Assembly (NCBI GenBank): GCA_947359465.1
Contig: OX375873.1
Location: 72,976,278 to 73,040,277, forward strand
Length of the DNA: 64,000 nt
Origin: Metellina segmentata
Lineage: Eukaryota; Arthropoda; Arachnida; Araneae; Tetragnathidae
Direction of reading: 5' to 3'
Part shown: piece after piece, positions 22,795-35,564 of the stretch
How the letters are laid out: each line of letters starts with the position of its first letter
Numbering within the stretch: position 1 is the stretch's first letter
Made by a program: the position numbers and the translations under genes
The notes under the pieces: generated by a model
The model's input: the letters and a program-made list of their open reading frames with translations, nothing else
What the model was told of the DNA's origin: nothing
Database searches by the model: none

Positions 22795-24450
22795 TTGGAC
22801 AACATTAAAATTGCTGATGGTTTATAATATCTCGGAATTATCATCGAAAACTGACTCACGCGGAGAGACAATATTTTGAATTTAAGATCTAGATGTTACG
22901 AGATAGGGGAATCCTTGAATCGAGTCCTAGAAAGGGGCTGGTGCGTTAGTGGCGGATCCAAAAGATTTTGTTCGAGAAAATCCTAAGCTATGGGGCCGGC
23001 ATCTGGGGGGGGGTATCCTGAAAAAAGCACAAATCAAGAAACAATGCAATACAACGAGTGTTTCTGCTCAAAATTTCAGAAGCCTATCGCACCCCCCCCC
23101 CCACACACACACACTGACTCCCTCAATGCGCTCTGAGGAATTCCCCAGCTCCACATGACCCTGTTGTCGTTATTTAAAAAATTCAATTTATCTAAAAGGC
23201 GGCTCTCAGACCATGAGCTCGGGCTGTCACCAAATACTATAGATTTTAATACCATTTTTCTGAGATCCCCGATTTCGATGTTTAGGCTAGACTTCGGGGA
23301 CACCATTCAAAACCCTGATTATGAGGTGTACACCGAGGGATCCAGTATTGATGGCAGTATTGGGGCGTCGGTGTGCATCTTAAAAAATGAGTAGCTAATT
23401 AAAATATGAAAATTTAAATGAGACGGGGACAACTCTGTCTTTCAGGCTGAATTGACAGCGATTTTCCAAGCAGTCCTCTGGGCAATAGAAAATAGGGTCA
23501 GAAATAATATTTATAGCGACAACCTAAGCTCAATTCAGCCCTTTAAATCTTCAAAAAATAGATCTTCATTTCTTTTTAACATTAATTCTGAAACAGCCCA
23601 TTACACTAAAAACTTTGGCCTGAGCTGGGTCCGGGCCCATGTCGGCATAGCCGGAAACAAGCTCGCCGACCATCATGCCAAACTTGCCTCGGTCGATGAT
23701 GAGGGGCTCTATGTCCCTGCTCCTGCTAGTATCGTTAGACATAAACTGACAGAATATATTTAAATAAATGCCAGAAGCATCACAGGGACTTGGAAAGGGG
23801 CCTTCGTGTTGAACATTTTCCATCCAAAATCAACCCAATAATCCTTGTTACCGACCGGCACATGATCTTTTTCTTGACGGGCCATGGCCCGTTTATTGCA
23901 TATCTTTGTAGATTTGGACTATATGTGCTAACTATTTGGACTATATATGCTATTTGGAGAGATGGTGAACTCTAGCCGGTGTGGGTGAAGCCGACCATTA
24001 CATCTTCGACTGCCCTTGCACAAAGAACTTTCACATTACCAAGTCTTTGGAATAAAATAAACCCGAGTGTCTGAAAAGGGTCCTTAGCAACCCCCAGAGT
24101 CTGTACAGACGGAGACAGTGTGTGCTGGCGGGCACAGAGGTGGCTATTGATCCACCCACCCAGCTGTTTAAGGATCCCTTACTTTGATAATATAGGGCCT
24201 GGGACAATATCTAGACCCATTTTAAAACCTTAAATTTTAATAAAAATTTTAACTTTTTAGATTGTGAAATCTTTTGCCTATTTTAATGTTTATTTCTCGT
24301 TTTTTTTCTATGCCTTTTCAGACCGATGGTATATTCCGGTTTTTATTTTTTAGTAGAATTTATTTTCAAGTGCTGTGGCGTTGTTTCTGTTTTTACTTTG
24401 GCCTGTTGCCACTTGTACACCTAATGAATTTATTTTTAATAAATGTGGCA
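22795..24450 (+). mobile_element. 5'-truncated LINE with RNase H and 3' UTR
   Basis: A non-LTR retrotransposon (Jockey/R1/I-like by its RNase H and C-terminus) broken by many frameshifts. In order: the thumb region (YLGIIIEN, about 22835), a SYGAGIW-like segment (about 22985) and a VFLLKISEAYRT segment (about 23060-23095). RNase H follows, with VYTEGSSIDGSIGASVCIL (about 23320-23380), where the usual D is E in 'YTEGS', then ELTAIFQAVLWAIENR (23447-23495) and LSWVRAHVGIAGNKLADHHA (about 23620-23680). The C-terminal FFLTGHGPFIAYLCRFGL comes next (about 23870), then a Cys/His segment (about 23975-24035). The AT-rich tail to about 24450 is probably 3' UTR. In intact copies ORF2 makes the reverse transcriptase. 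Confidence 0.85.
23155..23763 (+). pseudogene. LINE ORF2 RNase H domain, frameshifted
   Basis: Two frames give the domain. 23155-23394 carries the first catalytic position (TEGSS, with Glu where Asp is usual). 23452-23763 carries the helix with the catalytic Glu (AELTAIFQAV just upstream and within), a YSDNLSSI strand with the second Asp, and WVRAHVGIAGNKLAD with the His and final Asp. A stop and frame change separate them near 23393. The family role is removal of the RNA strand during target-primed reverse transcription. This copy cannot be translated as one protein. Confidence 0.85.
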
Positions 24451-24499
24451 TGCCTCAATGGAGGCCCTCCTCCCCGGGTCATAAAAGGTACTCTAAGCT

Positions 24500-25240
24500 T
24501 CTGGCGAGCGGACCCGGGACGGGTCTTAAAAAAATGGTCCACGAGAATGCAGGACAATAACTCCCTTTCCCAGGCAGAGCTGTATGGAATTCGTGCAGAT
24601 ATATAATCAACAGAAACTAGAGCAGACAAAAATGTCAAAATCTGGTCGAACAGTCGAGCTGGTCTCCTGGTAGTTAAAAATCCAAAGACGCCGATTCCAC
24701 GTGCACGATAAATACAACACTTATATAACTTTGAGGAAATTTGTTTAGGCTGGATTCATGCAGGTCAGCAGAAAGCGTATAGATAGGTAAAATATATTAA
24801 CAACAACAGAATACATAGATGAAGGGGTAAATTGGCAAGGGAGCCATTGTTGATGGGAAACCACCAACTGACTACTAGGTGCGTGGCAGAATGAATGGGA
24901 CGTAGAGAAAACAGGTAGGACGGTGCATGACGTGTTGCCAAGAGAGTCACTAAATTCTACAAGCTGGACCAAGGAAGTGACACTCTTTTTGACTGGGCAT
25001 GACCCATTCTCATCCTACCAAACGATGTTTACGAAAATAAAGTCAGAAAATTGCTACTGTGGTGAAATCGCCCCACCATTCCAATACAGTTTTTCCCCTT
25101 ACAGTAGCATGACACATGAGGACGCCTGCCGACCACCTAAAAGTCACATAGTTAAGGACGCTTACATGTAACAACGAATTGAGGGTCAAAATTATTAACA
25201 TGGTGAGATTCATCGAGAATCATCAGTAGTTGATTATCCA
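24500..25240 (+). mobile_element. Second 5'-truncated LINE fragment
   Basis: Pieces of an ORF2 C-terminus from a different LINE copy. SQAELYGIRADI (about 24565-24606) is the RNase H helix with the catalytic Glu. VKIWSNSRAGLLVVKN (about 24634-24680) is the strand in which the second Asp is replaced by Asn. HDVLPRESLNSTSW (about 24926) leads to LFLTGHDPFSSYQTMFTK (about 24985-25037) and an NCYCGE cysteine motif (about 25050). Deletions and frameshifts separate the pieces. The end near 25240 adjoins an AC/TA microsatellite. Confidence 0.8.
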
Positions 25241-25304
25241 AAGAGACTAAGAAAAACTAGAACATATTTCCCTTGCATGTTGTATATACTGTATGCATGT
25301 TGCA

Positions 25305-25435
<131 letters not shown>

Positions 25436-25671
25436 CCGTTTGTAAAAAATGCAACACCATGAAGGAATCATCCGAATGAAATTAAATTTGCAGCAAATGT
25501 CAATAATAGAGTGTTATGCAAAGTAATAAAGTTTCAGAGCCACCACGCAAGCGTGGTGTGATCAGCGCCCTCTGAACTGATTATAAAAGCGAATAAATAG
25601 AAGGCTGTAGTGGGACGTTGAAAATATTGCATGGTTATTTTTTAGTGGCGAACGTTTAGTGAGACCTAAGT

Positions 25672-26965
25672 ATGCCTCCACGACGAAATAGGGTGAAATT
25701 TCAAGAACTTACGGAGTTTGAACGGAGGAGAATCATCGGCCTTCGTGAAGGAGGATTTTCCTATCCCGCAATAGCAGCTCGTGTGCAGCGGAACAGTTCT
25801 ACAGTGATGCGAGTTTGGAAGCAGTAAACCGACGAGCACCGGACAACTCGAAAAACTGGGAGTGGGCGACTGAAGATGACGCCAGCGTGCGATGATAGAC
25901 ACCCTTGTCCCCATGGCGGTGAATGACCGTACAGCTTCATCCAGGCAGTTGGCAGCACTTTGGTCTACTGCTACAGGTGTACTAATGCCGGCTTCGTCAA
26001 TTCGCCGACGTCTGCTACGCCGTGGACTGCGTGCAAGGATTCCTTTATACAGGATCCCCCTCATGCCAAACCATCGACGGCTGCATCCACAATGGGCTCA
26101 TGAGCACAGAGCCTGGCGGGCTGATTGGCAACAAGTTGTCTTTAATGACGAATCCCGCTTTAATTTGTGGAACTATGATGGCCGCATTCGTGTTAGACGC
26201 TATTCCGGTGAACGCTGCCTTCCAGAGTGCGTTATCGATCACCATAGTGACCGAACACCCGGAGTTATGGTCTGGGGTGCGATTTCTTATTGAAGATCTC
26301 AGCTGCTACGAATTCACTGTAATCTGAATAGCAAGAGGTACGTCCGTGAAGGAATGTTCGAGATTTCTTTTCAGCCCAACGCATACAACTTCTTCCTTGG
26401 CCTGCTTATTCGCCGGTAATGGTATGTAATGGTAATTTAAGTTAACGTCGTACTAGAGCAACATAATCGGCTATTGACGACGGTCCGGGAGCAGTCCCTT
26501 AAGGGAAAGATTCGAGGACAACTCCTCGTAATTTTGAACCATGGTCAGATGACGAATCAGCACCAGAGCTGGCACCCCACTCTCCAAACCTCCACACCAA
26601 CCCAACTTGAGGACTTTCGGTCATGACAGATTTAAGGTGCACCAGCCGCCTCTGCACCATACGTTTACAAACATCCATGCCAGGACCTGGCTTCGAACCA
26701 GGAACCTTCCGATCTAGAGGCAAACACCTTAACCCCTATATATGTTGGTCGGCTGCTTATTCGCGGATATGTCGCCTATTGAGCAAGTGTGGGATTTGGT
26801 TGAAACGGCGTCTAGCTCGTGATTCGCATCCTACAGCTTCAAAAGACGAACTTTAGGTGCGCATACAAACAATATGGAGTTTTCTTTCACAAGCAGACAT
26901 TAAACATCTGTTTCACTCCATGCAACGTCTCTTTTTAGCGCGTGGAAGCTACACCAAATACTGAT
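25672..26965 (+). pseudogene. Tc1-like transposase pseudogene
   Basis: The ATG at 25672 starts MPPRRNRVKFQEL, followed by the first HTH (FERRRIIGLREGGFSYPAIA) and STVMRVWKQ, ending at a premature stop (25825). The next frame (25892-26293) gives the second HTH/linker region (RTASSRQLAALWS, SSIRRRLLRRGLRAR). It continues with VVFNDESRFNLWNYDGRIRV, carrying the first catalytic Asp in 'NDESRF', and PGVMVWGAISY. After a frame change and an apparent deletion that removes the QQDNARPH-like second Asp, the PAYSP region (about 26397) is interrupted by a SINE. It resumes as AYSPDMSPIEQVWDLV (about 26755-26805) with the third acid, and the C-terminus runs to about 26965. Several lesions; inactive. Confidence 0.9.
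26414..26751 (-). mobile_element. tRNA-derived SINE (family 1), full-length, nested
   Basis: The best copy in the window. Minus strand: a head with ggggttaaggtgtttgcctc (A-box region) and ggttcgaagcc (B box) about 40 bp apart, a body with ctggtgcaccttaaatctgt and ggttggtgtggaggtttgg, then ctccggaccgt-like sequence ending in gctctagtacgacgttaa. The short tail is attaccattacataccatta. The host transposon sequence ctgcttattcgc is present on both sides (26402-26413 and 26753-26764), a 12-bp or longer target duplication typical of LINE-driven insertion. Confidence 0.93.
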
Positions 26966-27102
26966 TTCGGACACTTCATATTGGTTTTTTTTGCTTTGAA
27001 AATCTAGTAATTTATTTGTACTAATACAAGCCGTTTGTGTATTAAATTTCATTTAATTCTGATGACTCCTTCATGGTGTTGCATTTTTTTACAAACAGCA
27101 AT

Positions 27103-27105
<3 letters not shown>

Positions 27106-27136
<31 letters not shown>
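27106..27136. repeat. (TA)n, right flank of Tc1 insertion
   Basis: About 15 TA units. They are the continuation of the array interrupted by the transposon. Confidence 0.95.
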
Positions 27137-27137
<1 letters not shown>

Positions 27138-30100
27138 TTGAACTGGTACAGTGTCTCACGACACTATTGAGAGTGTGTTTTGGAGGTTAGTTAGTAGGTT
27201 AGTTGAACATGTCTACGGTATCTTAGTTCAATAATTGCACCAACATAAGGGATCTGGTGCACTTGTAATATACTTGCCATTATTTGCAGCAGTATAGCAA
27301 TTCTGTTCTTAAAGTTTGAATTTCGTGATACAAAATTAGGTTACTACAAAAGCTTATAATTGTTAACATTTTCAAGAGTTTATTTTATTTTTTATTCTTC
27401 AACAAGTATGAGAGTACTAAAAGAAGTATGGTTTAGTTATCATAATCGAAATTTAGCGGCCGTATGATTCAAACTAACGGAAATGTGTTTTTCTTTAGAA
27501 AAAGAGTTGCTGCAAATGAATTGTCACTTATAAAAACCTGTATGTAGTCTTATAGGGAAGGTAGTAAAACGCATAATCTTTGTCATAAAGGTGTACGATA
27601 GAACTATCACTCTAGGAATGCCCTTTGGCACATCACTGATCAACCAACGAGGTTCCGCATATTTGCAGGTATCTATTGTATGTGGTCAACATTATAGTTT
27701 AATCACCTGTCTGCCTCAGAGTACATTTTCTCTGACGCTAATCTGCTAATAGCTATCCAACACCGAAACTAATCTGACACATGAGTACTGCCCCTAATCA
27801 TGCTACGTTTAGCTGCAGTTTCTAGATGAAATATATTTCCCATTTGCAAGACAACATAGTATTTACAGCATGCACCTGAAAATCACTAGCTGATATTTTT
27901 GGAGACATTAAATGCTTATTTGTTTTGATGATGAGAATTAATTAGTTATATTGGAAATTTTTTAAAAGATGCATGAGTCATTCTTCATACAAGAAATTCT
28001 AAAAAAATTTAGCTTCCTACTTGCAATAGCTTTTTTTTATATCAATTAAAAATTTATTTCATGATTCTTGAATTAGTTGCTTATTTGTTCTCTTATATGG
28101 ATAAACTGTTCGATCAGCCTAAATTAAAACTTATTTTGTAATCAAATGCCCACAAACACACACAGTGAAGCTTTTACGTAATGCATATAATGACGTCGTG
28201 AGAGACCTTTCTATTTTCAAGGTCAACTATTGGACATACAAGGTTTCATTCTATTGGACATTTGACCTCTATTTACAAAAAAAGTGCAGGTATTATTTTT
28301 TCTCTTAAAGTGATATGTTAAAAACACGTTATTTATTTTTACTTTATGTCAGTTTCAAGATGGAATGCACAAGTGTTTATAATAAAAAAATAACCGAAGT
28401 AGATAGAACGAAACAATTTGTCTTTTAACCATCTCTATCGTTTAATATAATTTTTTGGATTGGACTCATACAAGGCTTATTTAAAAGGTAAAAGTAAGCT
28501 ATAGATATGTTAAATGACAGTGTAAATGATTTAAACAATTATATTATCATATAATTTGACATTTAAGTACAAAAATTGTTCTTATATTTTTAGGGGGTTT
28601 TAAGGTCACTCAATTTTACCTTAAGCCTTAAATTACAAAAAAACCCACCTTTTTATATAAAAAAAATATATATATATATGCAAAGAAAAGCCACTGTTAT
28701 TTGATTTCTGATAGTTTGAAGTTGGGACACGTATGTTTCATAGAAAATAACGTTCGAAGTAAACGGAATAATGCAAACATAACAAATTAACACTATGCAT
28801 TTGGACCCGAATGTCAAAATCGAGATGAAATAGATCAATAAAAACATCTTTCTACTGATATATTACGTGAGCAATTGATATTTTTTAATACATTAAACTT
28901 TAAAAATACAACAGTAATTGCTTTAGTAAAAACATAACATTTATCGAAATTCGTTGTAAAAGGTTGAACTAAATTACCTTAATTAAAAGATCCCGAACTA
29001 GTTGGTGTAGCTTACCATAAGAAAGACTATGTATTTATCTACAAAATAAGCCTGACGCCATCTCAATTGAACAATTTGGTCAAAAGATACACACGGTTAG
29101 TGTGTGTGTGTTTATTTATATGATTCTATTTACTTAGAATATTCTTTCTGTGATTCCGTGCTTGTTTCAACTTGGAACTTTCAGAAGTAGATATAGATAA
29201 GATAGGTAGATATTCTTACCATGTACTTTAGCACATATTTTTAGAAAAATGTGAAACACGTTTTCGTATCTTACGGTCAAATTATGTTATACTATAATCG
29301 ACAAGGCCATTCACAGTTTCATAGAACATATCATTAAGAGAAGGTTACCTTTGTCTTCATACTGCATAACATATAACCCTTTTTATAATCTCGATGGAAT
29401 AGTTAGGTCAAACGATACAAGTGTTTATGGGTTCATATTGTATATTGCCACTCTATTTGCATCGAATATTTGTTTCATTGTGAACTAAACATACTTGTAC
29501 CATCTTTTTGAAATTTGAGGGACGATAAAAAAGTAACATACTTTTAATATATATTCTTTAGTAAAAAATAAAAATTACATTTTTCTGTTACTTAAGATGG
29601 AATGTCAACTAATAACATAACCTTCGAATTTCAAATTACTCCGAAACTGGAAGGTTCGGCAAATTAAATCCTGAGATATTCAGGATTTAAAGAAATCAAA
29701 AGGAGTCTGTTTGTGAGCTGTGGCCATGGTTTGATACAGAATGATCCATACATCATATAGAGATGTTCCGATTCTTTATATAAAACCTATCATGAAACCA
29801 CTATACAAAAGCTGTTACTCAGCTAACAAATGTTTCCTCTTCGTATTCCAGATACAAGATACCATTTCCAGCACCTAATTACGTACACTACAGGGACTAC
29901 GCTTTCCATCCTGTATCAGTAGAGAATAAGTGTTTCTCATTTTTAAAACAGGATCATTTTACAATTCCATTCAACTGTCAGTAATACAAGAACAGAGCTG
30001 TGACAAGTTATGGTTGCACAAGTATCTACATAATTGATATTCGTCATTACAATAAAAATGTAAGTGGAAGTTAATAAGTTTCTGCTATGATCCGCCGATG

Positions 30101-30215
30101 TAAGATGCAATTTCCATCTCCCAATTCGTGTAATGGGTGGATTACACGAATTATCTTTTATTGATTATGCTTTGTACGAATGTTCACTTTTTATCAGTAC
30201 AGAATATGTTTCTCC
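27137..30215. other. Unassigned AT-rich DNA
   Basis: About 3 kb with no assignable gene or repeat. A 64-codon minus-strand frame (28653-28847) runs through a TA stretch and is not credible. The only discrete structure I see is the hairpin at 30123-30152. Confidence 0.55.
30123..30152. repeat. Perfect 12-bp hairpin
   Basis: AATTCGTGTAAT, a 6-nt loop (gggtgg), then ATTACACGAATT. The stem is perfect. No T-run follows that would suggest a pol III transcript. The function is unknown. Confidence 0.85.
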
Positions 30216-30218
30216 TTT

Positions 30219-30446
30219 TTAAGCTTCCAAGGGGTTTCAACGAAGTATCTCAATCATCAAGACCATAACTATTTTGCTAATGAAGGGATATCTGGTCATC
30301 AAGCTGAATTTTTATTGATGACTAGATAAGATCTGGTTAGTTTTCGTCCAATGACGAGATATCTTGTCCATCAAGATCTGGTCAGTTTTGTTAATGGATG
30401 CTTTTTTGCTGGGAAACTTCGTCGAGGCAGCTGCCAGGAGGGTTAT
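30219..30446. mobile_element. TTAA MITE, copy C
   Basis: The left edge is TTAAGCTTCCAAGGGGTTTC. The right edge is gctgccaggagggtta followed by t, so the terminal TTAA is now TTAT. The interior repeats the modules gacgagatatcttgtc (about 30354-30369), catcaagatctggtcagttt (about 30371-30390) and ttttgctaatgaag. It is the best-preserved right end of the family. Confidence 0.75.
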
Positions 30447-30449
30447 AGC

Positions 30450-32812
30450 AGGGTCCTTTTAAATTTTGCAACTGCCAGAAATACTAAAACAAAATGAGCT
30501 TCGACAAATTATGTTGTACGCTTACATAAAATGGCAATACTCGTCATTACAAACCCATAGGAACTGACAAAAAGCTTGTTAGTATAAAACTAAATGTTTT
30601 TGTTGATACCTGATGAAAGGTTTTAAAACTGAGCTGTTAAACTTCGAATTTGTTAAAACGAGTGTAGTCTGTGGAATAAATATATCACATTAAAATTTCC
30701 AAACAAGAACAAAATAAACTAAGCTTCTTTTATAGAGGTTGAAATCTTTACAGGAATCATTCTAAATTATGATTGCTTTGAAAATGTACTTAAATTTCCA
30801 GAACCAGAAAAAAATCTTATGCGGTTAAAATATTTTTTTAAATGTTTCTGTTGCACAAATCTTGCTATATAGTAGCAAAATCTCTGTGCAAACACTTAGC
30901 GCAGCTTAGTCAGATATTACTATTACGTCCAAAAAAAACAAACCAGTCAGAACACCTAACTCTTTGCAAATATCGCAGTATTACAACAATATATTTGTAT
31001 TTCGGATTTGGATAGCATTTTATATCTTGGAGCAGTTATTTACAAGCAAGTAAGAATACTTTGAAGGAAAAAGACCATTATTCGAATCAGAAATTTCATT
31101 TAAAAAGTGCTATTCAGTGGCATCAGTAGCAACTGAAATGAAAGAATCCTGAAAAATCTGTCAATATACTCTATAGGCACATTGGGAAGAGGAAACATAC
31201 ACATAATAATTCGAATAAAATCGCAATACGACAGACAGACGGACGAATAAAAAATGGCAGTTATTTTCTTCACAAAAACCATCATCGCCGTTTCAATTCC
31301 ACATCTGACGTCTTGTTCTATTTTGGGGACTACGTTTTTCACGTTCCATTTATCTCTTAGCCTTCGCCTGGATTTTTCTTTCTAGTGTTTTTCTTTACCC
31401 TCTATTCAGCGGATATATTTGCTATTATTATTTTGATATCTCCACCAAATGTTCCTCTTTTACTGTTTTCATGTGTGACTGCTTTTCATGTATGTATGAT
31501 AAGCTGTTATAGGACGTCATGGTGTGTATACAGCACTTCTATTTGAGACAGAAGTTGTTAGTTATAAGGAATAGTAGCACTTATAGAAACAGTGTAGTGG
31601 GTAATGCATTGTGTGATTTGTAAGGAGAGAGAGAGAGAATGGTCGTTTTCCGTTCTAAATAAAACTATTTTTATTTCATTATCCTTCACACGAATAACTG
31701 TGATTGTAATTCAAAGCATACAACCTAAAATCGTGTTCACAATTCATAAATGGAAGTAAGAAATAAGTTCATAGACATACAGTTTATTGAGTAACATTGT
31801 ATATACAGTACATCAGAGCAAAAAACACATAGAGCCACATAAAAAATTCAGAAGTAGGAGCAAATTACAAAAGCTTCTAGTACAGCGCATGCGCAGTTGT
31901 AATACACGACGTCGCAGTCAAACATGAAGTTTAAGTCCATAAATTACGATAAGATTGACATATTGTAAAGTATTCCAACAATAAACCCTTACGATGGTAT
32001 AAATTGCTATATAATTTCAATTAATTCAGGACTTAATACAGTTTTGCGGTATCAACATTCCTCACTTTTTGAGTTTGATAAAGATAGTGTCAAAATTAGT
32101 AAGCAAAATAACGATAAAATGTATCACAACTTTAACCGAAGGGAAAATGCAGTCAATAAAATATGGGTCAAATGCATTTAAAGAATTAATTAACATATAT
32201 TACACAAACCAATGTATGCATTACAAACTGAATCATATTAATGTTTGCATTCAGTTGCTTAGTGTTACTCATATGAAGAATGGTCAGTTAACGAATGCAT
32301 AGCATTTATTCACACTGGCAAGTGTTTTAGGTAACGTGTTTACTACGAGAGTGTAATATTTATGACGCATGAAAGGGGAGTTGATACTGATCACTATAGT
32401 CGAGTTGTGCTTATAGGATACATTCAGGTTTAGTTAATCTCATGTAACGAATCCAATTCAAAGTGGTCTCATTTTAACCCTTGACCATCAGAAACCAAAA
32501 TATACTTTATAAATCAAAAATCATCACTCAAGCTCTCTCCACAAAAGCACGAGATATTTCATTTTCCTGTACTACCCTGCGTAATTTTTAATATTTTGAT
32601 GTATGTCAACAAGACTTCTCAGATCTCGATCAATCGTTTAGGGTTACTTGACTGTCCAATATCACCAGTTGAGAATGGAATAGTAGAAAATTTAACTATG
32701 TATATTATCCACTTTTGTTTGCTTATTTCCGGCCAATTGAACTTAATCATCATGACATTACAAGGGCGCATTAGTAAACCACTTAGCTTACACCTCACAT
32801 GCACCCAAACAT
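30450..32812. other. Unassigned AT-rich DNA
   Basis: Frames of 60-100 codons (for example 31100-31342 minus and 32596-32895 plus) carry no recognisable domain. A possible LTR-like unit near 31506-31690 was considered and not called. Confidence 0.55.
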
Positions 32813-32814
32813 TC

Positions 32815-33000
32815 AAGGCACAACTCTATAGTGCGGTTAAATATTTTAGGCACAACCCTATACTGAGGCTACACATTCTATACACGTTGCTATAGTGAGG
32901 TTACACATTCTATGCAAACCCTAAAGTGAGGCTAGACACATTCTAGGCAATACCTATAATGTGCCTACACATTCAAGGCACACATTTTAAGCACAACCAT
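32815..33000. repeat. Degenerate ~32-36 bp tandem repeat
   Basis: About five imperfect units containing 'ggcacaac', 'ctatagtgaggct' and 'acacattcta' variants: caaggcacaactctatagtg, taggcacaaccctatactga, cacgttgctatagtgagg, gcaaaccctaaagtgagg, caatacctataatgtgcc. The array ends right at the Tc1-like element that follows. Confidence 0.8.
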
Positions 33001-33003
33001 ATA

Positions 33004-34053
33004 CACTGCTTGACAATAGCTAAGAAACGACCGATTTATGTACAACTGCGATTCGGACAGCCGCGTAGTTGCAGAAAGAAAAGTGCAGAGGGCGATGTCG
33101 AACAATAACTTTTATCTGTTTATATGCACGTTTGTATGGACACAGCATTTGTATGCACGTAAGCCTCTTAAGTGCGTTCCGCTACCGCCACGCTATCATT
33201 AGGAAAGATCACGCTTGTGTAAAGTACATAATCGTTGGAATAATCAGCAGTGGCACGGTCATGTTTTCCGACGAATACCGATTCACCGTGAAGAGTGATT
33301 CTGGACACCAGTTACTCTGGAGAGAGAAGGGAACCCGTTACACGCCGCAGAATTTTCATGAGGTTGATCGTTATGGCCAAGGGTCATGGTGTGGACAGGC
33401 TTATGCGTAAAGGAAGAACACAGCTACATATTTTTGACGCAGGTGCCGTTACAACCCATAGATATTTCAACTTGATTCTTATGTACCATCTTCGTTTATT
33501 TCGGAATGCAGTGGCTCCAGAATTTCTAATCAAGAAAGAAAATACACTCACACACAGGATAGTTGATGTCTTTGAGACGCTACCTGCTTATTCACCGGAC
33601 TTAAATCCTATTGAACATGCTTAAGATGATAAAGGTAGAAGTGTTTCGCAAAAGAATCACTCGCCCCGAACTGTGCAGGAGCTTAAAACTCCTTTGAGAG
33701 AGATAAATGGCACAATATCCCCCAAGCACTCTGCGACAGTTTAGTGGAGAGCATGAATAGCAGATGCCAAATGTACATTAGTATGCAAGGAGGCCGCACT
33801 TCTTACTGAATGACTATATATGGCATGACTCCTGCTAGAAAGAACATTTTATGAGGCTGGAAATTGCTCAAAGGAGCTGATATTTTTCTTATTACTATCT
33901 TGCTTTTCCATGTGCCGAAATCTGCAACATTTTGCATTATACTTAATGCACAGTATCTTTATTGAATATATACTAAGTTTCGTTTCTTTTATCAATGAAT
34001 AATATTAGTTATTCTAAAAATTGTGCTTGTTTCTTAGCAACTGTCAAGCAGTG
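33004..34053 (+). mobile_element. Tc1-like transposon, degraded
   Basis: Ends: left cactgcttgacaatagctaa; right (reverse complement) cactgcttgacagttgctaa, both continuing gaaac. TA lies at 33002-33003 and 34054-34055. At about 1.05 kb it is shorter than the usual 1.3-1.6 kb because the N-terminal HTH part of the gene is largely lost. It is a different subfamily from the elements at 9447 and 25433, judged by TIR and protein. Confidence 0.9.
33150..33740 (+). pseudogene. Tc1-like transposase remnant
   Basis: One frame reads VMFSDEYRFTVKSDSGHQLL (from about 33258), the first catalytic Asp in 'SDEYRF', then WREKGTRYTP and a VDRYGQGS-like strand. The frame then shifts (about 33375) into MRKGRTQLHIFDAGAVTTHR (about 33400-33460). 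The second-Asp segment is corrupted. LPAYSPDLNPIEHA (about 33580-33622) gives the third acid, followed by a stop. C-terminal residues continue in frame to about 33740 (QELKTPLREING, PKHSATV). Multiple lesions; inactive. Confidence 0.88.
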
Positions 34054-34059
34054 TAATAT

Positions 34060-34718
<659 letters not shown>

Positions 34719-34719
34719 A

Positions 34720-35560
34720 TGAGAGAGTTGATGTTAAACACAAAAATCGTAAATTTTAACGAATCCATGCATTTAAAGCTATAATTTTCTCCGAGCACTC
34801 TGATCTTACAGCATTAATGCTAGTTATGATAAAGTGTCAGAAGAATATTTCCATTAGCATTATCTCCGTGCGAGAACTCAAGAGACGTTAACATATTTCA
34901 TGCCGTCACCCGATAGGATTAAAGTCAACTAACACTTTATGCCTTTCATTATGGGCTTTTTGACAAACGGGATGGTGAACTGACAAGAGAAAATGAGCCG
35001 TCTTCTCTTAAATTTGTTTTCAGTGACATCTTTGTCATAAGGTGAAGAAGATTAAGCTAAACTTAGTGTTTACAGCGCACGTTCAAAATTAACTGACATT
35101 GAAGAAGCATATCCTCCGAGTTGCCTTTGAGGATATATCAGAACAAACGTAGAGTATCTTGAATTTTACTAAAAGATGATTAGTTACGATATTATTTATT
35201 TTTCAGGTTAATTAATGTAAATCAGAAAAATATTTAGAACGAGTGAAATTATTTAAGGTTTGTTGAAAAGTTGAGCCCACATAAAAAATGATTCATTTGA
35301 GAGGCTAACAAATTAAACTGAGTACGTTTAAAAAATAGAATTAATGTGAATTCAATAAAAATTGATATCGTTTATTAATGGGAATGAAGGTAAGTTTCAA
35401 AATGAAACTACTATTTAGAAACCGAAATGAAGTACTACTGTGATTGAGTCATAAAAATGAAATGTTTTTTTACCCATAAATAAATCAGTAAATTGAATAA
35501 AATGAAAACGCCTACTCCAATCCCAATTAATTTATATTCCTGTTATAAAGCTTTTTTGAA
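34720..35560. other. Unassigned AT-rich DNA
   Basis: No coding frame or repeat terminus is recognised. Confidence 0.6.
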
Positions 35561-35564
35561 TAAT

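Noticed and set aside
31506..31695. Possible LTR (tgttataggacg ... AATAAA ... ccttcaca)
   Set aside because: The ends are only roughly TG...CA, I found no matching target duplication, and no retroelement sequence is next to it.
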